A stretch of DNA of 64,000 bases from Crossaster papposus (lineage: Eukaryota; Echinodermata; Asteroidea; Velatida; Solasteridae). The stretch spans positions 558,001 through 622,000 of the forward strand of contig JBAIAA010000523.1 in assembly GCA_037893245.1 (NCBI GenBank), in the 5' to 3' direction. Positions 12,693-22,410 of this stretch are shown here, piece by piece. The notes under the pieces were generated by a model, which saw nothing but the letters and a program-made list of their open reading frames with translations, was not told the origin of the DNA and made no database searches. How positions within the stretch are numbered: the first letter of the stretch is position 1; the number at the start of each line of letters is the position of its first letter. A program made the position numbers and the translations under genes.

Positions 12693-12890
12693 ACATGTCA
12701 AAAGGACGTTTTCACGAAAGGACGTCCATATACACGCAAAGGACGTTTTCACGAAAGGACGTCCATACACACACGCAAAGGACGTTTTCACGAAAGGACG
12801 TCCATACACACACGCAAAGGACGTTTTCACAAAAGGACGTCCATACACACGCAAAGGACGTTTTCACAAAAGGACGTTTTCACAAAAGGA
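12693..12890 (+). repeat. Tandem array in left foldback arm
   Basis: Units of 36-39 bp built from AAAGGACGTTTTCAC plus AAAGGACGTCCAT plus ACACACGC are repeated about five times. It is the inverted partner of the array at 15003-15290. Confidence 0.85.
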
Positions 12891-13886
12891 CAAACTTTTC
12901 TTTACTTAACTATCGTCGAACGCTGGCGGCGCTTCTTCAGACGTCCGCTGTGCGATGGATCGGACGGCGCGGTTCGCTAGATCGTACGTACATGTACTGC
13001 GTTATACTGTACCACTGTACTTTTTTTTGCAGCTGTTCACAGTTTGAAAGTAATTTGAAATTGGGTTTTTAAATGGTGTCATTTTTTTTTATGTGGACCA
13101 ACGATAGATGCACTTTCATGTTTCTTTCCAAAATATTTTCAGAAATAATTTCTTTTTGACTCATGTGTATCGGAAGTTATATTTATTCACATTCATTTTC
13201 TTATATATACAAATGTGATATAATGTGATATAAGTTGGTATGATAAGGAGAGCAACACGAATACAAAAAGGTACTTGTTTTTAAGTTTTTTTCGTAATAA
13301 ATTTGTTTTGCATTTAAAATACAAATATAATTTTTTGTTGTGAGGTTCAATTTAGTTCTTTCTTGATTTATAGGCCCTATGAGTGTTTCATGTCATTTTA
13401 GAAATTTAATCCAAGTGATGGAAATATGTCTAATTTGCATAAATCGTTAATTCCTGCCGTGTAATATGTTTATTCCCATATTTTGGGTATATATTTTATT
13501 TTAATTTTTTGAAAAGATTATTTTAGTGAATCTACTTACATATCCTTACTTCAATAACATTTGCTAAAGCATATAAGTGACTGAATAATTATGAGAACAT
13601 AGTAATTATCCAAAATGACAACTTTGTGACCCTATAAATGTGCGCACATTACACTGTCTCCAGATATCATCAAGTAGTCAGTATTGGTGAGCTTTAAATT
13701 CACCAAGTTGCTTACTGGCACAGTTATCATATTAAAACCTTATGAAAAAAAAAGTAGTTAAAGGGTTGCCTAACATGGAAGACTTGAAAAAGTTCAAGGG
13801 AAATTCCCAAAATACATTTTAACGTAGATAGGATTATTGTTAGCAACAACAATCTTTAATTTTGGGGGGTTTCCTTGAACTTGTTC

Positions 13887-14424
13887 TAGTGCTGGGACTC
13901 AAAACCGAATATTCGGTTATTCGAATGTGCTTCCACAAACCGGTTTGGAATTTGGAAACCGAATATTCGAAAAAAAAAAAGAAAAAAAAAAATGTTTTTT
14001 TTATGATTTCTGGGCAGAAAAGAAAAAAAAGTTGTTCATTTTGGAATTCTGATTTGAATTGGTTCCGTAGACGATCGCTTAAGCGCGGCGAAGTTAATGA
14101 GCAAGGCTGGCTGTGCGCCATTGTCATCGATTCAATGGTTACGTGAATAAACACGAGCCACTAGATAAACACATGAATACAGTCAGCTGGTACGTGGAAA
14201 GACGTTCTGTTTAAAGTAGCTGATAGCACGTATTGGAGAACGCAACTTCCATGTCACTGAATCCATTAAAATCACTTTTACAAAAAACAATTAAAAAAAA
14301 AAAAAAAAAAAAATAATACATTTTTGGATTTTGTAAACCGATTAACGAATTCGGAGGATCAATTATTCGATATTTTCAAATTCGGTTATTCGGTTTTGAA
14401 AACCTCCGATTTGTCCCAGCACTA
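13887..14424. mobile_element. 538 bp hAT-type MITE
   Basis: The element has 12 bp terminal inverted repeats TAGTGCTGGGAC / GTCCCAGCACTA. It is flanked by perfect 8-bp direct repeats ACTTGTTC at 13879-13886 and 14425-14432. Subterminal ACCGAATATTCGG and GGTTATTCGG motifs and two poly-A tracts fill it. An 8-bp duplication with short TIRs is characteristic of hAT transposons. It lies next to the loop of the foldback element, so it inserted after that element formed. Confidence 0.88.
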
Positions 14425-15002
14425 ACTTGTTCACGTCTCTCACCTTAGGCAACCCTTCACCTACTTGTTAGCCCAATTTGGGGACAACATCATTTTTTCC
14501 TAGTTTTTTTTTGCTGGGCTAAATATCACAATTTTATCATTGTTCATATGATTTCCCATAAGGTTTTAATAGGATAACTGTGCCAGTAAACAACTTGGTG
14601 AATATAAAGCACGTCAATACTGACTACTTGATGATATCTGGAGACACGGTAAATGCGTGCAAATGATAGGGTATAATTGTAGTCATTTTGGACCATTACT
14701 ATATTTTCATAATTATTTAGTCACTTACATGCTTTAGAAAATGTTATTGAAGTAAGGATGTTAAAGTATAATCGCAAAAATAAACTTTTCAAAAAAAATA
14801 AAAAAATATATACCCAAATATGGGAATAAACATATTACACAGCAGGGATTAACGATTTATGCAAATTAGACATATTTCCACCACTTGGATTTTTGTAGAC
14901 TTTTAGTATGTGATTCTAGGGACCTTATAGAAGTGCACTGTGGTGAAAAACAATTTGTTGCAATTTGTTTGAGGTCACCAAAACAAAATTATGTATTTTG
15001 CC

Positions 15003-15290
15003 TGGACTATTCGTGAAAACGTCCTTTGCGTGTATATGGACGTCCTTTTGTCAAAACGTCCTTTGCGTGTATATAGACGTCCTTTTGTGAAAACGTCCTT
15101 TGCGTGTATATGGACGTCCTTTTGTGAAAACGTCCTTTGCGTGTATATGGACGTCCTTTTGTGAAAACGTCCTTTGCGTGTATATGGACGTCCTTTTGTG
15201 AAAACGTCCTTTGCGTGTATATGGACGTCCTTTTGTGAAAACGTCCTTTGCGTGTATATGGACGTCCTTTTGACCTGTTTGAATGTCTTT
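15003..15290 (-). repeat. Tandem 36 bp array in right foldback arm
   Basis: About seven nearly identical 36 bp units read GAAAACGTCCTTTGCGTG then TATATGGACGTCCTTTTGT. All segments are repeated, so there are no unique spacers as in CRISPR. Confidence 0.88.
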
Positions 15291-15797
15291 TTGCCGTTTG
15301 TCCTTTGTTTGATTTTGACTTTGTCTGTTTGTAACTTTGTCCTTTTGTCGATTTGTCCTTTGTTTGCTTTTTATTATGTATTTCTGTAATGTTGTCCTCT
15401 TCCCGTTTTGTCCTTTGTTTGATTTGAAGTTTGTATTTTTGCAAATTTGTCCTCTTGCAGCTTTGTCCTTTTTTGATTTGAATTTTGTCCTTTTGTAAAT
15501 TTGTCCTCTTGCCATTTTGTTCTTTGTCTATTGTTTTGTCCTTTGTGAACATATTTTTGATTTTGGCCCTTTTGGCCGCCCATAGTACGGTACTACTGTA
15601 GTACTGTGTAATGTACATGTACATGTACCGGTACATGTACATGTACATGTCTGTCAAAGTGTGTAAATACACCGGTGGCTCATTGTTGAAAGAGTGCTGT
15701 CAAAACATGTCTTTGGAATGGCAGTTTCAACTTGCCATACAAATAACTGCACAGTTTCAGGATATTTCGTTGGGACTTGGGAGTCCACAACTTGATA

Positions 15798-16250
15798 TGT
15801 CTGAAGTATACTTTTTGCAGCTATCCAAAACGTAACCAACCAGATGACTGTATTGTAAGAAATTAATGACTCAAATTCTAAACTTCTTGTGAATACATTC
15901 CCTCTGGTATGCTGTCGTTTTTAACCAGTTCGCGCCGGGATTATTTTGAAGTTGACCGAGCCCAGTGCAGGATCCGAGATGCGTTCAGGCCAGCATCTGT
16001 GGGTAGCACACCCTGATATTTTTGCCCTTGCTCACTTTAAGCCAGTCGCCGAAAGACATTTTCGGCCTTGCTCATGACGTGTTTAAATCCGTCATTCGTT
16101 TTTATTTCCGGACAAAATGTGCGTGTATACACGGCATCCGACACAAACAGGTTAAGAAAATAATGTCATTCTCAAAGATGCATACTGTACCGGTAGGTCT
16201 CAGATGCATTTTTTGTATATATTTGTATTACTAGCTAATTGTGGATTTGT
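15798..16250. repeat. Dispersed repeat split by a MITE
   Basis: CTTTTTGCAGCTATCCAAAA with GTAACCAACCAG on the left and AATGTCATTCTCAAAGATGC on the right match one repeat family also seen near 11975, 17050 and 34480. The TTAA-bounded MITE at 15921-16155 interrupts it. Confidence 0.6.
15921..16155 (-). mobile_element. TTAACCAGTTCGCGCCGG MITE, reverse copy
   Basis: TTAACCAGTTCGCGCCGG at the left and ACAAACAGGTTAA at the right bound a 235 bp segment with the family's interior (CGTTCAGGCCAGCATCTG, TTTTCGGCCTTGCTCATGAC, GCGTGTATACAC). TTAA occurs at both ends. Confidence 0.78.
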
Positions 16251-16259
16251 AATTCACAA

Positions 16260-17545
16260 ATTGTGCGCGCAATCGTTAGACCGACGCACACGTGCACCTG
16301 GGCACCATTATTGGTCAGTTCAGTGCATGACACGCGCACATTGCATTCGTCTATGAGAATGCCCTCCAAATGCTGATAGAGATCGCAATTCACAATATTG
16401 TGACTTGGAAAATTTTGAACTAAATCTTTGAATATTGTTTTCTCGGAAATAAACAGCTTTTACAGAGTTGAGCCCTTTTGCTGCTTCAAATGAAAAAAAA
16501 ACTCTGACAAATGGTCTACTGTAACTTCAAAGGTTTATCCAATCCTTTACATACATGTACCAGCACTTGTATACTGTCTTTTCATTTAAAATTGTATCCA
16601 GCCAACTCCAAATCAAATGATTGAATTATAAGAAAACAATTGCTGTAAAAAGTGGGCTCTTCTGATTGTTTGCGAACAGGAACTGCCCGACTTCGTTTGA
16701 AAATACATTAAAAAACAAAGACCCGCTAAGCAAGATGAAGAACATGTATAATACGTTTATAAAATAACCGAACAAGAACATCGGGATATAAATGAAATCA
16801 ACAAGTTTTCCATAAGTAAATTTAGTATTCATTTTAAAATTAAAATAAATTGTGTTTACTTTAAATATTTATGTTACATGTATTATAAAAACATAGCATA
16901 TATTTCCAGAATGTTAATGTGTTTGTTTTTTAATAAACCTCGTAATGTAACAAGCCAAATATTCCCCATTATAGTGTGAAAATGCTCGTGTACACACACA
17001 CACTCCTTTGGAACATATCGTTATGGGAACATTTCATAGGGTTTGTGTGCTTACCTTTTGCAACTATCCAAATAGTAACCAACCAAAATAATGTTAAAAA
17101 GTTTACTTGTAAATTGTATTTGTAACAATATTAATTATTCTAAAATCCCTGTACAATTATTCTGTCTAGCATGCTGTCATTTTCAAAAAAATAACAAAAG
17201 AATGTCATTTCCATTTCGGCAAATAGCTTGCGCAAGTATTTAAACGACGCGCAAGTATTTAAACGATGCGCAAGTATTTAAACGATGCGCAAGTATTCAA
17301 ACGACGTGCAGCGACAACCCCAAAAGGCGTTTGTGTTGGACTCCACATTTTTGTGTTGGACTCCACGGAAGGTGCTTACAGCAATGTACATGTACGGTGC
17401 TTGCGGAATTTGATGTAAAAGAGCAACTGGAAAATGGTAACAAATCTGGCAGTCAAAAGATATGGTGTCTTTTCGGTCAATTTCTCGTGTTCGACAAAGT
17501 TCAGCGGTGTATAACATTAACAAATAACAATAAAGTTAATGCATA
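16260..17545. other. No gene seen
   Basis: The sequence is AT-rich. It holds a dispersed-repeat copy at 17050-17215 (TTTTGCAACTATCCAAATAG) and a short tandem of a GCGCAAGTATTTAAACGA unit, about four copies at 17230-17305. No supportable gene was found. Confidence 0.45.
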
Positions 17546-17686
17546 TGATGTCACACGCACTACGCGTACGCGCTAATCGCACGTACAACCGGGCGGAGCG
17601 GTGGGGTCAAACACACTTTGTTTGACCTCACCGCTCCGCCCGGTTGTACGTGCGATTAGCGCGTACGCGTAGCGCGCGTGACGTCA
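17546..17686. repeat. Long near-perfect hairpin (68 bp arms, 5 bp loop)
   Basis: The arm 17546-17613 pairs with 17619-17686 around the loop CACTT. I count four mismatches in 68 positions, all transitions. The arms include ACCGGGCGGAGCGGTG, TAATCGCACGTACAAC and CTACGCGTACGCGC, making it far more GC-rich than its surroundings. Confidence 0.9.
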
Positions 17687-17689
17687 ATG

Positions 17690-18840
17690 CAACCCTTTTA
17701 TGCCATGACATGTTCACGGGTCTACCGTACATCTGTTGTTCGGTGGAGCTGTGTGCGCCTGCGTGGACGTGATCTGCCATATTTTTAAAGCTTGAATTGT
17801 TCACGTTAAGTTAAAAAATTGGAACTAAATAATAATAAAACTAAAAACTAAAAACTAAGTTTGTATACCGTACTACTACTACTGAGTACTACTACTAGAG
17901 ACAAATTACACAGGACGAAACCCTGGAAAAATCCTAATTTTGCCGACATATCGATGTGCTATGGTAAGTGAACCTACAGTACATGCCTATTATTTTGGGA
18001 CCGAATAATTGTTATAACAAATTCCATAATTTTGCGCTGTCAAGGCAGTATCAATACAGGCTTGTCAGCATGCAGTACAGACCATGAATCATGTACTATG
18101 TAGTCAACCACAGAGTATACAAAATGTAGGTGTTCGACTTCGACTCTTCATCGTGTTGTTTGTTTGACTTTAAGAATTCTTTCTTTCGAAAATACAAGAA
18201 ATAGGAAAATGTGGACGGTACTGACACATTAATGATTTGCTATTACAGCATGACAATGATAAATACTCACCGTTTTGAAAGAGGAAATATAAGCACAATC
18301 GGTTGTCAACTCATTGGTGTCGTGACATTACTACTAGTTGTGTACTCTACCCCAGGGTAAAATTCTTGTTGATTGAATTACAGTGCATGATACATGTATA
18401 CTGCAACCAAAAAGTACGTCAAGGAGCGCTTTGGTTGCAACCTCGTTACTTGCTGGACGAGCCCAAGTAGGTACGATCCGGTTGCGTTCGGTGCGAGCGC
18501 CGCTTTTGCAATATAATTCGTTCTGATTCATGGTAAAACATTATCTATTATTATGTCAATCTCGAACGTCTTGTAAATTATTGTTGTGATTGAAACAAAC
18601 TCTCATTTGATGTTGGTTTGGGCATGGCTACCTATCATCCTATGGCATGGCATGGTGGCGGGTTTGGGCATCGGGGCAGTTGGTACAAAATAAGAAGGAC
18701 AGCCTAGCCCTAGTCTGCTAGTCCCAAGGTCAGAACTCGGATGACCGAGTGAGACATGAGATGAGTACATGCAGCCATCAGATCAATTATAGGATGTCTT
18801 TGCTCCACATGCACAAGGCACAAGACCATTTGAACATGAA
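17690..18840. other. No gene seen
   Basis: I find no coding region, only short unsupported frames. A TACTACTACT run lies near 17872-17897. Confidence 0.4.
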
Positions 18841-18845
18841 GCGCA

Positions 18846-19220
18846 ATGAGACAGAGAGACACCCCCCCCCCCCCCCCACCCCCCCCCCCCCCCCCCCCCC
18901 AGCCACCTTGGACTCCCTAACCTCCCTACGTTAGTCGTAGACGTAGTGCAATGAAGACGTCGTCCAACCTGGGCTACCCACCCCCACCCCCCCACCCCCA
19001 CCCCCACCCCCCCACCCCCACACCCCCACCCCCCCCCCCCCCCCCCCCCCCACACCCCCCCCCCCCCCCACCCCCCCCCACACACCCCCACACACCCCCA
19101 CCCCCCCCCCCCCCCCCCCCACCACACCCCCACACCCCCCCCCCCCCCCACACCCCCACACCCCCACACCCCCCCCCCCCCCCCCACACCCCCCCCACAC
19201 CCCCACACCCACCCCCACAC
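18846..19220. repeat. C-rich low-complexity tract (CCCCCAC)n
   Basis: Almost pure C with interspersed A (CCCCCA, CCCACA) on the plus strand. All open frames here (poly-Pro or poly-Gly) are products of composition. The tract is interrupted at 18902-18975 by unique sequence. Confidence 0.95.
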
Positions 19221-19224
19221 AGCC

Positions 19225-19429
19225 AAGTGTGTAAAGGCCTTCGATCGTGGACGGGGTATTGTCCGACCGTCTTCCCTCTTTTGTTTATACTCTAACGTTT
19301 TTTGATGATCGCCATAGGATTTGTACACGGGAAAAGATCGTGGACGTTTTGTCAATCGTGGACCCATTGTTTGACTCCCAATTCTTTTGTCCGACGACCA
19401 CGATTGCCGGTCAATACAAACGCACCCCC
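19225..19429 (+). repeat. Duplicated ~200 bp unit, copy 1
   Basis: The text from AAGTGTGTAAAGGCC through GATTGCCGGTCAATACAAAC recurs almost unchanged at 19846-20056. Both copies lie between CCCCCAC tracts, so unit and tract appear to have been duplicated together. Confidence 0.85.
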
Positions 19430-19489
19430 ACACACCCAGCTTTACCTTACATACGCACTGTGGACATATTCGTGTAGTTAACAAACTTT

Positions 19490-19735
19490 GACTAAATACT
19501 CATTTTTCTCGCTTCCCCAAAACAAATTTACCCTCAAATTAGGATTATGGGCCTCTCAGCTGTCCCTTCTATCTTTTCTATATAACCCTAAGTCCCTAAC
19601 CTGTTTTACCTCTAGCGCTCTTTTTCGGAAACTGAAAAACGGATTGTGGACGTGTGCAAGTCCACACACCGTAACCTCTTCCCGCATCGTGTGGACCTAT
19701 ATTGTTCGGAGGTCCACAGTGCGTATGCAAGACTA
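19490..19735 (+). repeat. Dispersed repeat also present at 60430-60650
   Basis: Phrases such as ACTCATTTTTCTCG, GCTCTTTTT, AACGGATTGTGGAC, GTAACCTCTT and GAGGTCCACAGTG appear in the same order at 60430-60650. The copies are clearly diverged. No coding capacity is seen. Confidence 0.6.
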
Positions 19736-19744
19736 ACTCACCCA

Positions 19745-20110
19745 CACCCACACCCACACCCACACACCCCCCCCCCCCCACCTCCCCCCCCCACACCCCC
19801 CCCCCCCCCCCACCCCCCACACCCCCCCCCCCCCCCACACCCACACAAGTGTGTAAAGCCTAAAGGCCTTCGATCGTGGACGGGGTATTGTCCGACCGTC
19901 TCCCCTCTTTTGTTTATACTCTAACGTTTTTTGATGATCGCCATAGGATTTGTACACGGGAAAAGATCGTGGACGTTGTGTCAATCGTGGACCCATTGTT
20001 TGACTCCCAATTCTTTTGTCCGACGACCACGATTGCCGGTCAATACAAACGCACACCCCCCCCCCCCCCCCCCCCCCACACACCCCCACCCCCACCCCCA
20101 CCACCCAGTC
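19745..20110. repeat. Second C-rich tract, duplicated unit copy 2, third C-rich tract
   Basis: CCCACACC-rich sequence at 19745-19845 is followed by the duplicated unit (19846-20056, starting AAGTGTGTAAAGCC and carrying a short insertion relative to copy 1) and another C-rich tract at 20053-20108. Confidence 0.85.
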
Positions 20111-20138
20111 CTGTAACAAGTAAGCTATTTAACAGTAT

Positions 20139-20402
20139 TGTAACGCCCGTGCCGGTTGGGCGGTAGAGGGCGCTGGAGCGATTCCACGGTGGTGGGATCG
20201 CCCCGGAAACCCGCCTTGGATTGCGCAAGCGCCGAACTGGTTCAGACCAGTTCTGGGGGCCGCGTGATTGTGTGAGCCTGAAGTCCTTGTTTGGTAGGCG
20301 AGAGTCCACAATAAACGGCAGAGAACCACAGGAAATAGAGGAACACTTGTGTCAGGAGTCCTTCTTGTGTGTGTAGTCGACCCCAGAGAAATCTTCGTTA
20401 CA
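20139..20402 (+). repeat. 5' LTR
   Basis: 264 bp bounded by TG and CA, with an AATAAA signal near 20310-20316. It differs from the 3' LTR at one position. Confidence 0.9.
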
Positions 20403-21024
20403 TTGGTGGCAGCGGTCGGCATACAGAAGGACGGGAAAAGACCAGGTGAAGTGTTCAGGTTTTCAGGAAACCACGATAACACGGCAGCCAACTCGCCCCA
20501 CGGCGAGAGGGCAGGCCGGGGCGTGGGCCCGGGGAGCGGGGACCAGTCCGGGAGGCTTTCAGGCACTCCGTGCATGACGCCAGGGGAACTCTAGGGAGGT
20601 TATGGGGACTTGGGAGTCTGGGGTTTCCTGGGGGAGGAGTTGGAGAAGGATAGCGGGGAATTTCGGGACATGCGCCAATGGCTGGGGGCTTCAGTGCGTC
20701 CACTCCGATTTGGAGAGAGGGCGCCCTTCTCCATATTTGTCCGGGTCCGCTACCAGGTCTGTCGGGGGGCCGCCCCATGCTGTAGACGGCGGCGCAGCAG
20801 ACGGATGGTTCCTCGCGGAACAATCCAAAGCTGTGCCCGTGGATGCAGTGGGGGGCGGGGCCTCGTCGAGACATTCTCTGGATCTTCTGCAGGAATGAAA
20901 CCGAGTCGGGGGGGCCCGGCCCATGCTGTAGACGGCGGCGCGGCAGACGGCTCGCAACACTCGGAGCGAGCCCGAGCCGTGCCCGTCGGCGCAGCGGGGG
21001 CGGGGCCTCGCCGGGACGCCCACG

Positions 21025-21362
21025 CTCTCTCAGTCGCAGTCGCAAGAATCAGTCGCAGTCGCAAGAATCAGTCGCAGTCGCAAGAGGCAGTCACAGTCGC
21101 GGCCACAGGAGCCAGTCGCAGTCGGAGGAGCCAGTCGCAGTTGCAGGAGCCAAGCGCAGTCGCAGTCGCAGTCGCAAGAGCCAGTCGCAGTCGCAGGCAC
21201 CAGATACAGGAGCCAGTCGCAGTCGCAGGAGCCAGTCGCTGTCGCGGGAGCCAGCCGCAGATGCAGTCGCAGGAACCACAGTCGCAGTCGCAAGAGCCAG
21301 CCGCAGTCGAAGGCACCAGTCGCAGTCAGAGCAGCCAGTCGCAGTCACAGTCGCAGTCAAGT
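21025..21362 (+). repeat. CAGTCG hexamer array in LTR-element interior
   Basis: Variants of CAGTCGCAGTCGCAAGAG are tandemly repeated. Because the period is a multiple of three, all frames stay open and encode Ser-Arg or Gln-Ser strings. Upstream, about 140 bp (20756-20894) is imperfectly repeated at 20903-21022. Confidence 0.85.
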
Positions 21363-21439
21363 TTAACATTTAGAGGGGTGTGCCGGGGCCAGGGGTGTGC
21401 CGGGGCCAGGGGTGTGTCCTGGGGCCAGGGGCTTACCCC

Positions 21440-21530
21440 AAATTGTTGTAATGAAAATTGTTGTAATGAAAATTGTTGTAATGTAAATGGTTGTAATGTA
21501 AATTGTTGGAATGTAAATTGTTGTGTAATG
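21440..21530 (+). repeat. 16 bp tandem repeat in LTR-element interior
   Basis: AATTGTTGTAATGAAA-type units are repeated about six times with small variation (AATGGTTGTAATGTAA). Confidence 0.85.
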
Positions 21531-21624
21531 TTGGCGTTATGCGTTTTCCAGGGCGGTTGGCCGGGGTGCGGCAGCAGCGCCCATGGTCTTGTTTGGGGGC
21601 AAACAAGGTCTTCGTGGGGGGCTG

Positions 21625-21888
21625 TGTAACGCCCGTGCCGGTTGGGCGGTAGAGGGCGCTGGAGCGATTCCACGGTGGTGGGATCGCCCCGGAAACCCGC
21701 CTTGGATTGCGCAAGCGCCGAACTGGTTCAGACCAGTTCTGGGGGCCGCGTGATTGTGTGAGCCTGAAGTCCTTGTTTGGTAGGCGAGAGTCCACAATAA
21801 ACGGCAGAGAACCACAGGAAATAGAGGAACACTTGTGTCAGGAGTCCTTCTTGTGTGTGTAGTCGACCCCAGAGAAATCTACGTTACA
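21625..21888 (+). repeat. 3' LTR
   Basis: 264 bp, 263 identical to the 5' LTR by my comparison. It is preceded by a short purine tract and followed by the target duplication GTAT. Confidence 0.9.
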
Positions 21889-22183
21889 GTATTTTGGTTG
21901 GTCAAACTGCTATTTATAAGGACTGTGGGTACTAGCAAATTTTAAGATTGCTATATTCTGAAGTAACATTGAACAAAAATAACGTTCAGACAGCAAAGTG
22001 TTTTCTGGTGACTTGTGTGCATGTCCAAACTTTTGTTTGAACAAAAGTTTCTATCGTCTTTTTGATTACACAAAAAAATTGCACAAAATGCACATTTGGT
22101 GTTCCCCACAGCCTTGTGCGCATTTATCGTCAAATCTTTAACACATGCGCAGTTGTAATACCGAACTGGCTTATAAATTGTAT

Positions 22184-22222
22184 TTACTTTCTGTTTCTTC
22201 TTTCTATTCTTTCATGTTACAG
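22184..22222 (+). promoter_or_regulatory. Probable splice acceptor upstream of sulfatase start codon
   Basis: A pyrimidine-rich run (TTTCTGTTTCTTCTTTC, then TATTCTTTCATGTTACAG) ends in AG at 22221-22222, 63 bp before the first ATG. This looks like a 3' splice site, implying a noncoding first exon further upstream, possibly beyond the LTR element. Confidence 0.55.
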
Positions 22223-22285
22223 AGCTTAATTGAAATATAAGATTGATCGCTGAGTGCTTCGAGTTTCTTTGTCGGTGCTGTTAGA

Positions 22286-22410
22286 ATGATGACCCCCATC
22301 ATGCAAGCAGTGTTGGTGTGCTTCACTGTTATGATGTCACAGTTGGCCGACACCATTCGCCCGGCCCTTGACCAACCCAACATCATCATCTTTTTGGCAG
22401 ATGATTTTGG
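22286..22410 (+). CDS. Sulfatase exon 1
   Basis: It encodes the signal peptide and the [11 protein letters not shown] strand with the metal-binding Asp39-Asp40. The first of two adjacent ATGs is taken as start. The donor is GG|GTAAGT and the exon ends two bases into a glycine codon. Confidence 0.9.

Larger units (their letters stand above)
12386..15584. mobile_element. 3.2 kb foldback (TU-like) element with reiterated arms
   Basis: The left arm starts TATGGGCGGCCAAAAGGGCC and the right arm ends with its inverse, GGCCCTTTTGGCCGCCCATA. Both arms then carry AGGACAAA-type reiterations, a tandem 36-39 bp array, AT-rich unique text (CAGATATCATCAAGTAGTCA versus its inverse TGACTACTTGATGATATCTG) and a GGGTTGCCTAA/TTAGGCAACCC pair near the centre. 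The loop is about 13800-13872. The right arm is lengthened by a hAT-type insertion at 13887-14424 and by about 85 bp near 14461-14545. Long inverted repeats made of tandem subunits define foldback elements such as Drosophila FB and sea urchin TU. Open frames in the arms come from the reiteration and are probably not genes. Confidence 0.8.
20139..21888 (+). mobile_element. Complete non-autonomous LTR retrotransposon
   Basis: Two 264 bp direct repeats starting TGTAACG and ending CGTTACA flank a 1222 bp interior. I find one difference between the LTRs (ATCTTCG versus ATCTACG). GTAT lies outside both ends (20135-20138, 21889-21892), a 4-bp target duplication. TTGGTGGCAGCGGTCGGC follows the 5' LTR and could be the primer-binding site, with TGG matching a tRNA CCA end. 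A purine-rich GTGGGGGGC precedes the 3' LTR. No gag, protease, reverse transcriptase or integrase is recognisable, so mobility would depend on another element. It lies about 400 bp upstream of the sulfatase start codon. Confidence 0.88.

Noticed and set aside
15003-15290. Regular 36 bp periodicity resembling a CRISPR array
   Set aside because: Whole units are repeated with no unique spacers, the DNA is eukaryotic, and the array has an inverted partner in the other foldback arm.
15007-15672. 221-codon minus-strand frame rich in KGQ, KDVHIHA and KGR repeats
   Set aside because: It is the direct translation of the 36 bp array and AGGACAAA reiterations in the foldback arm. The left arm gives a similar frame (12455-13072), and the repeats explain the openness.
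18783-19484. Gly- and Pro-rich frames on both strands
   Set aside because: They follow from the C-rich tracts and the composition alone accounts for them.
20610-21629. 339-codon frame in the LTR-element interior with Ser/Arg/Gln repeats
   Set aside because: All frames are open here because of a 6 bp period. There are no gag, protease or RT motifs, and its stop lies in the 3' LTR.
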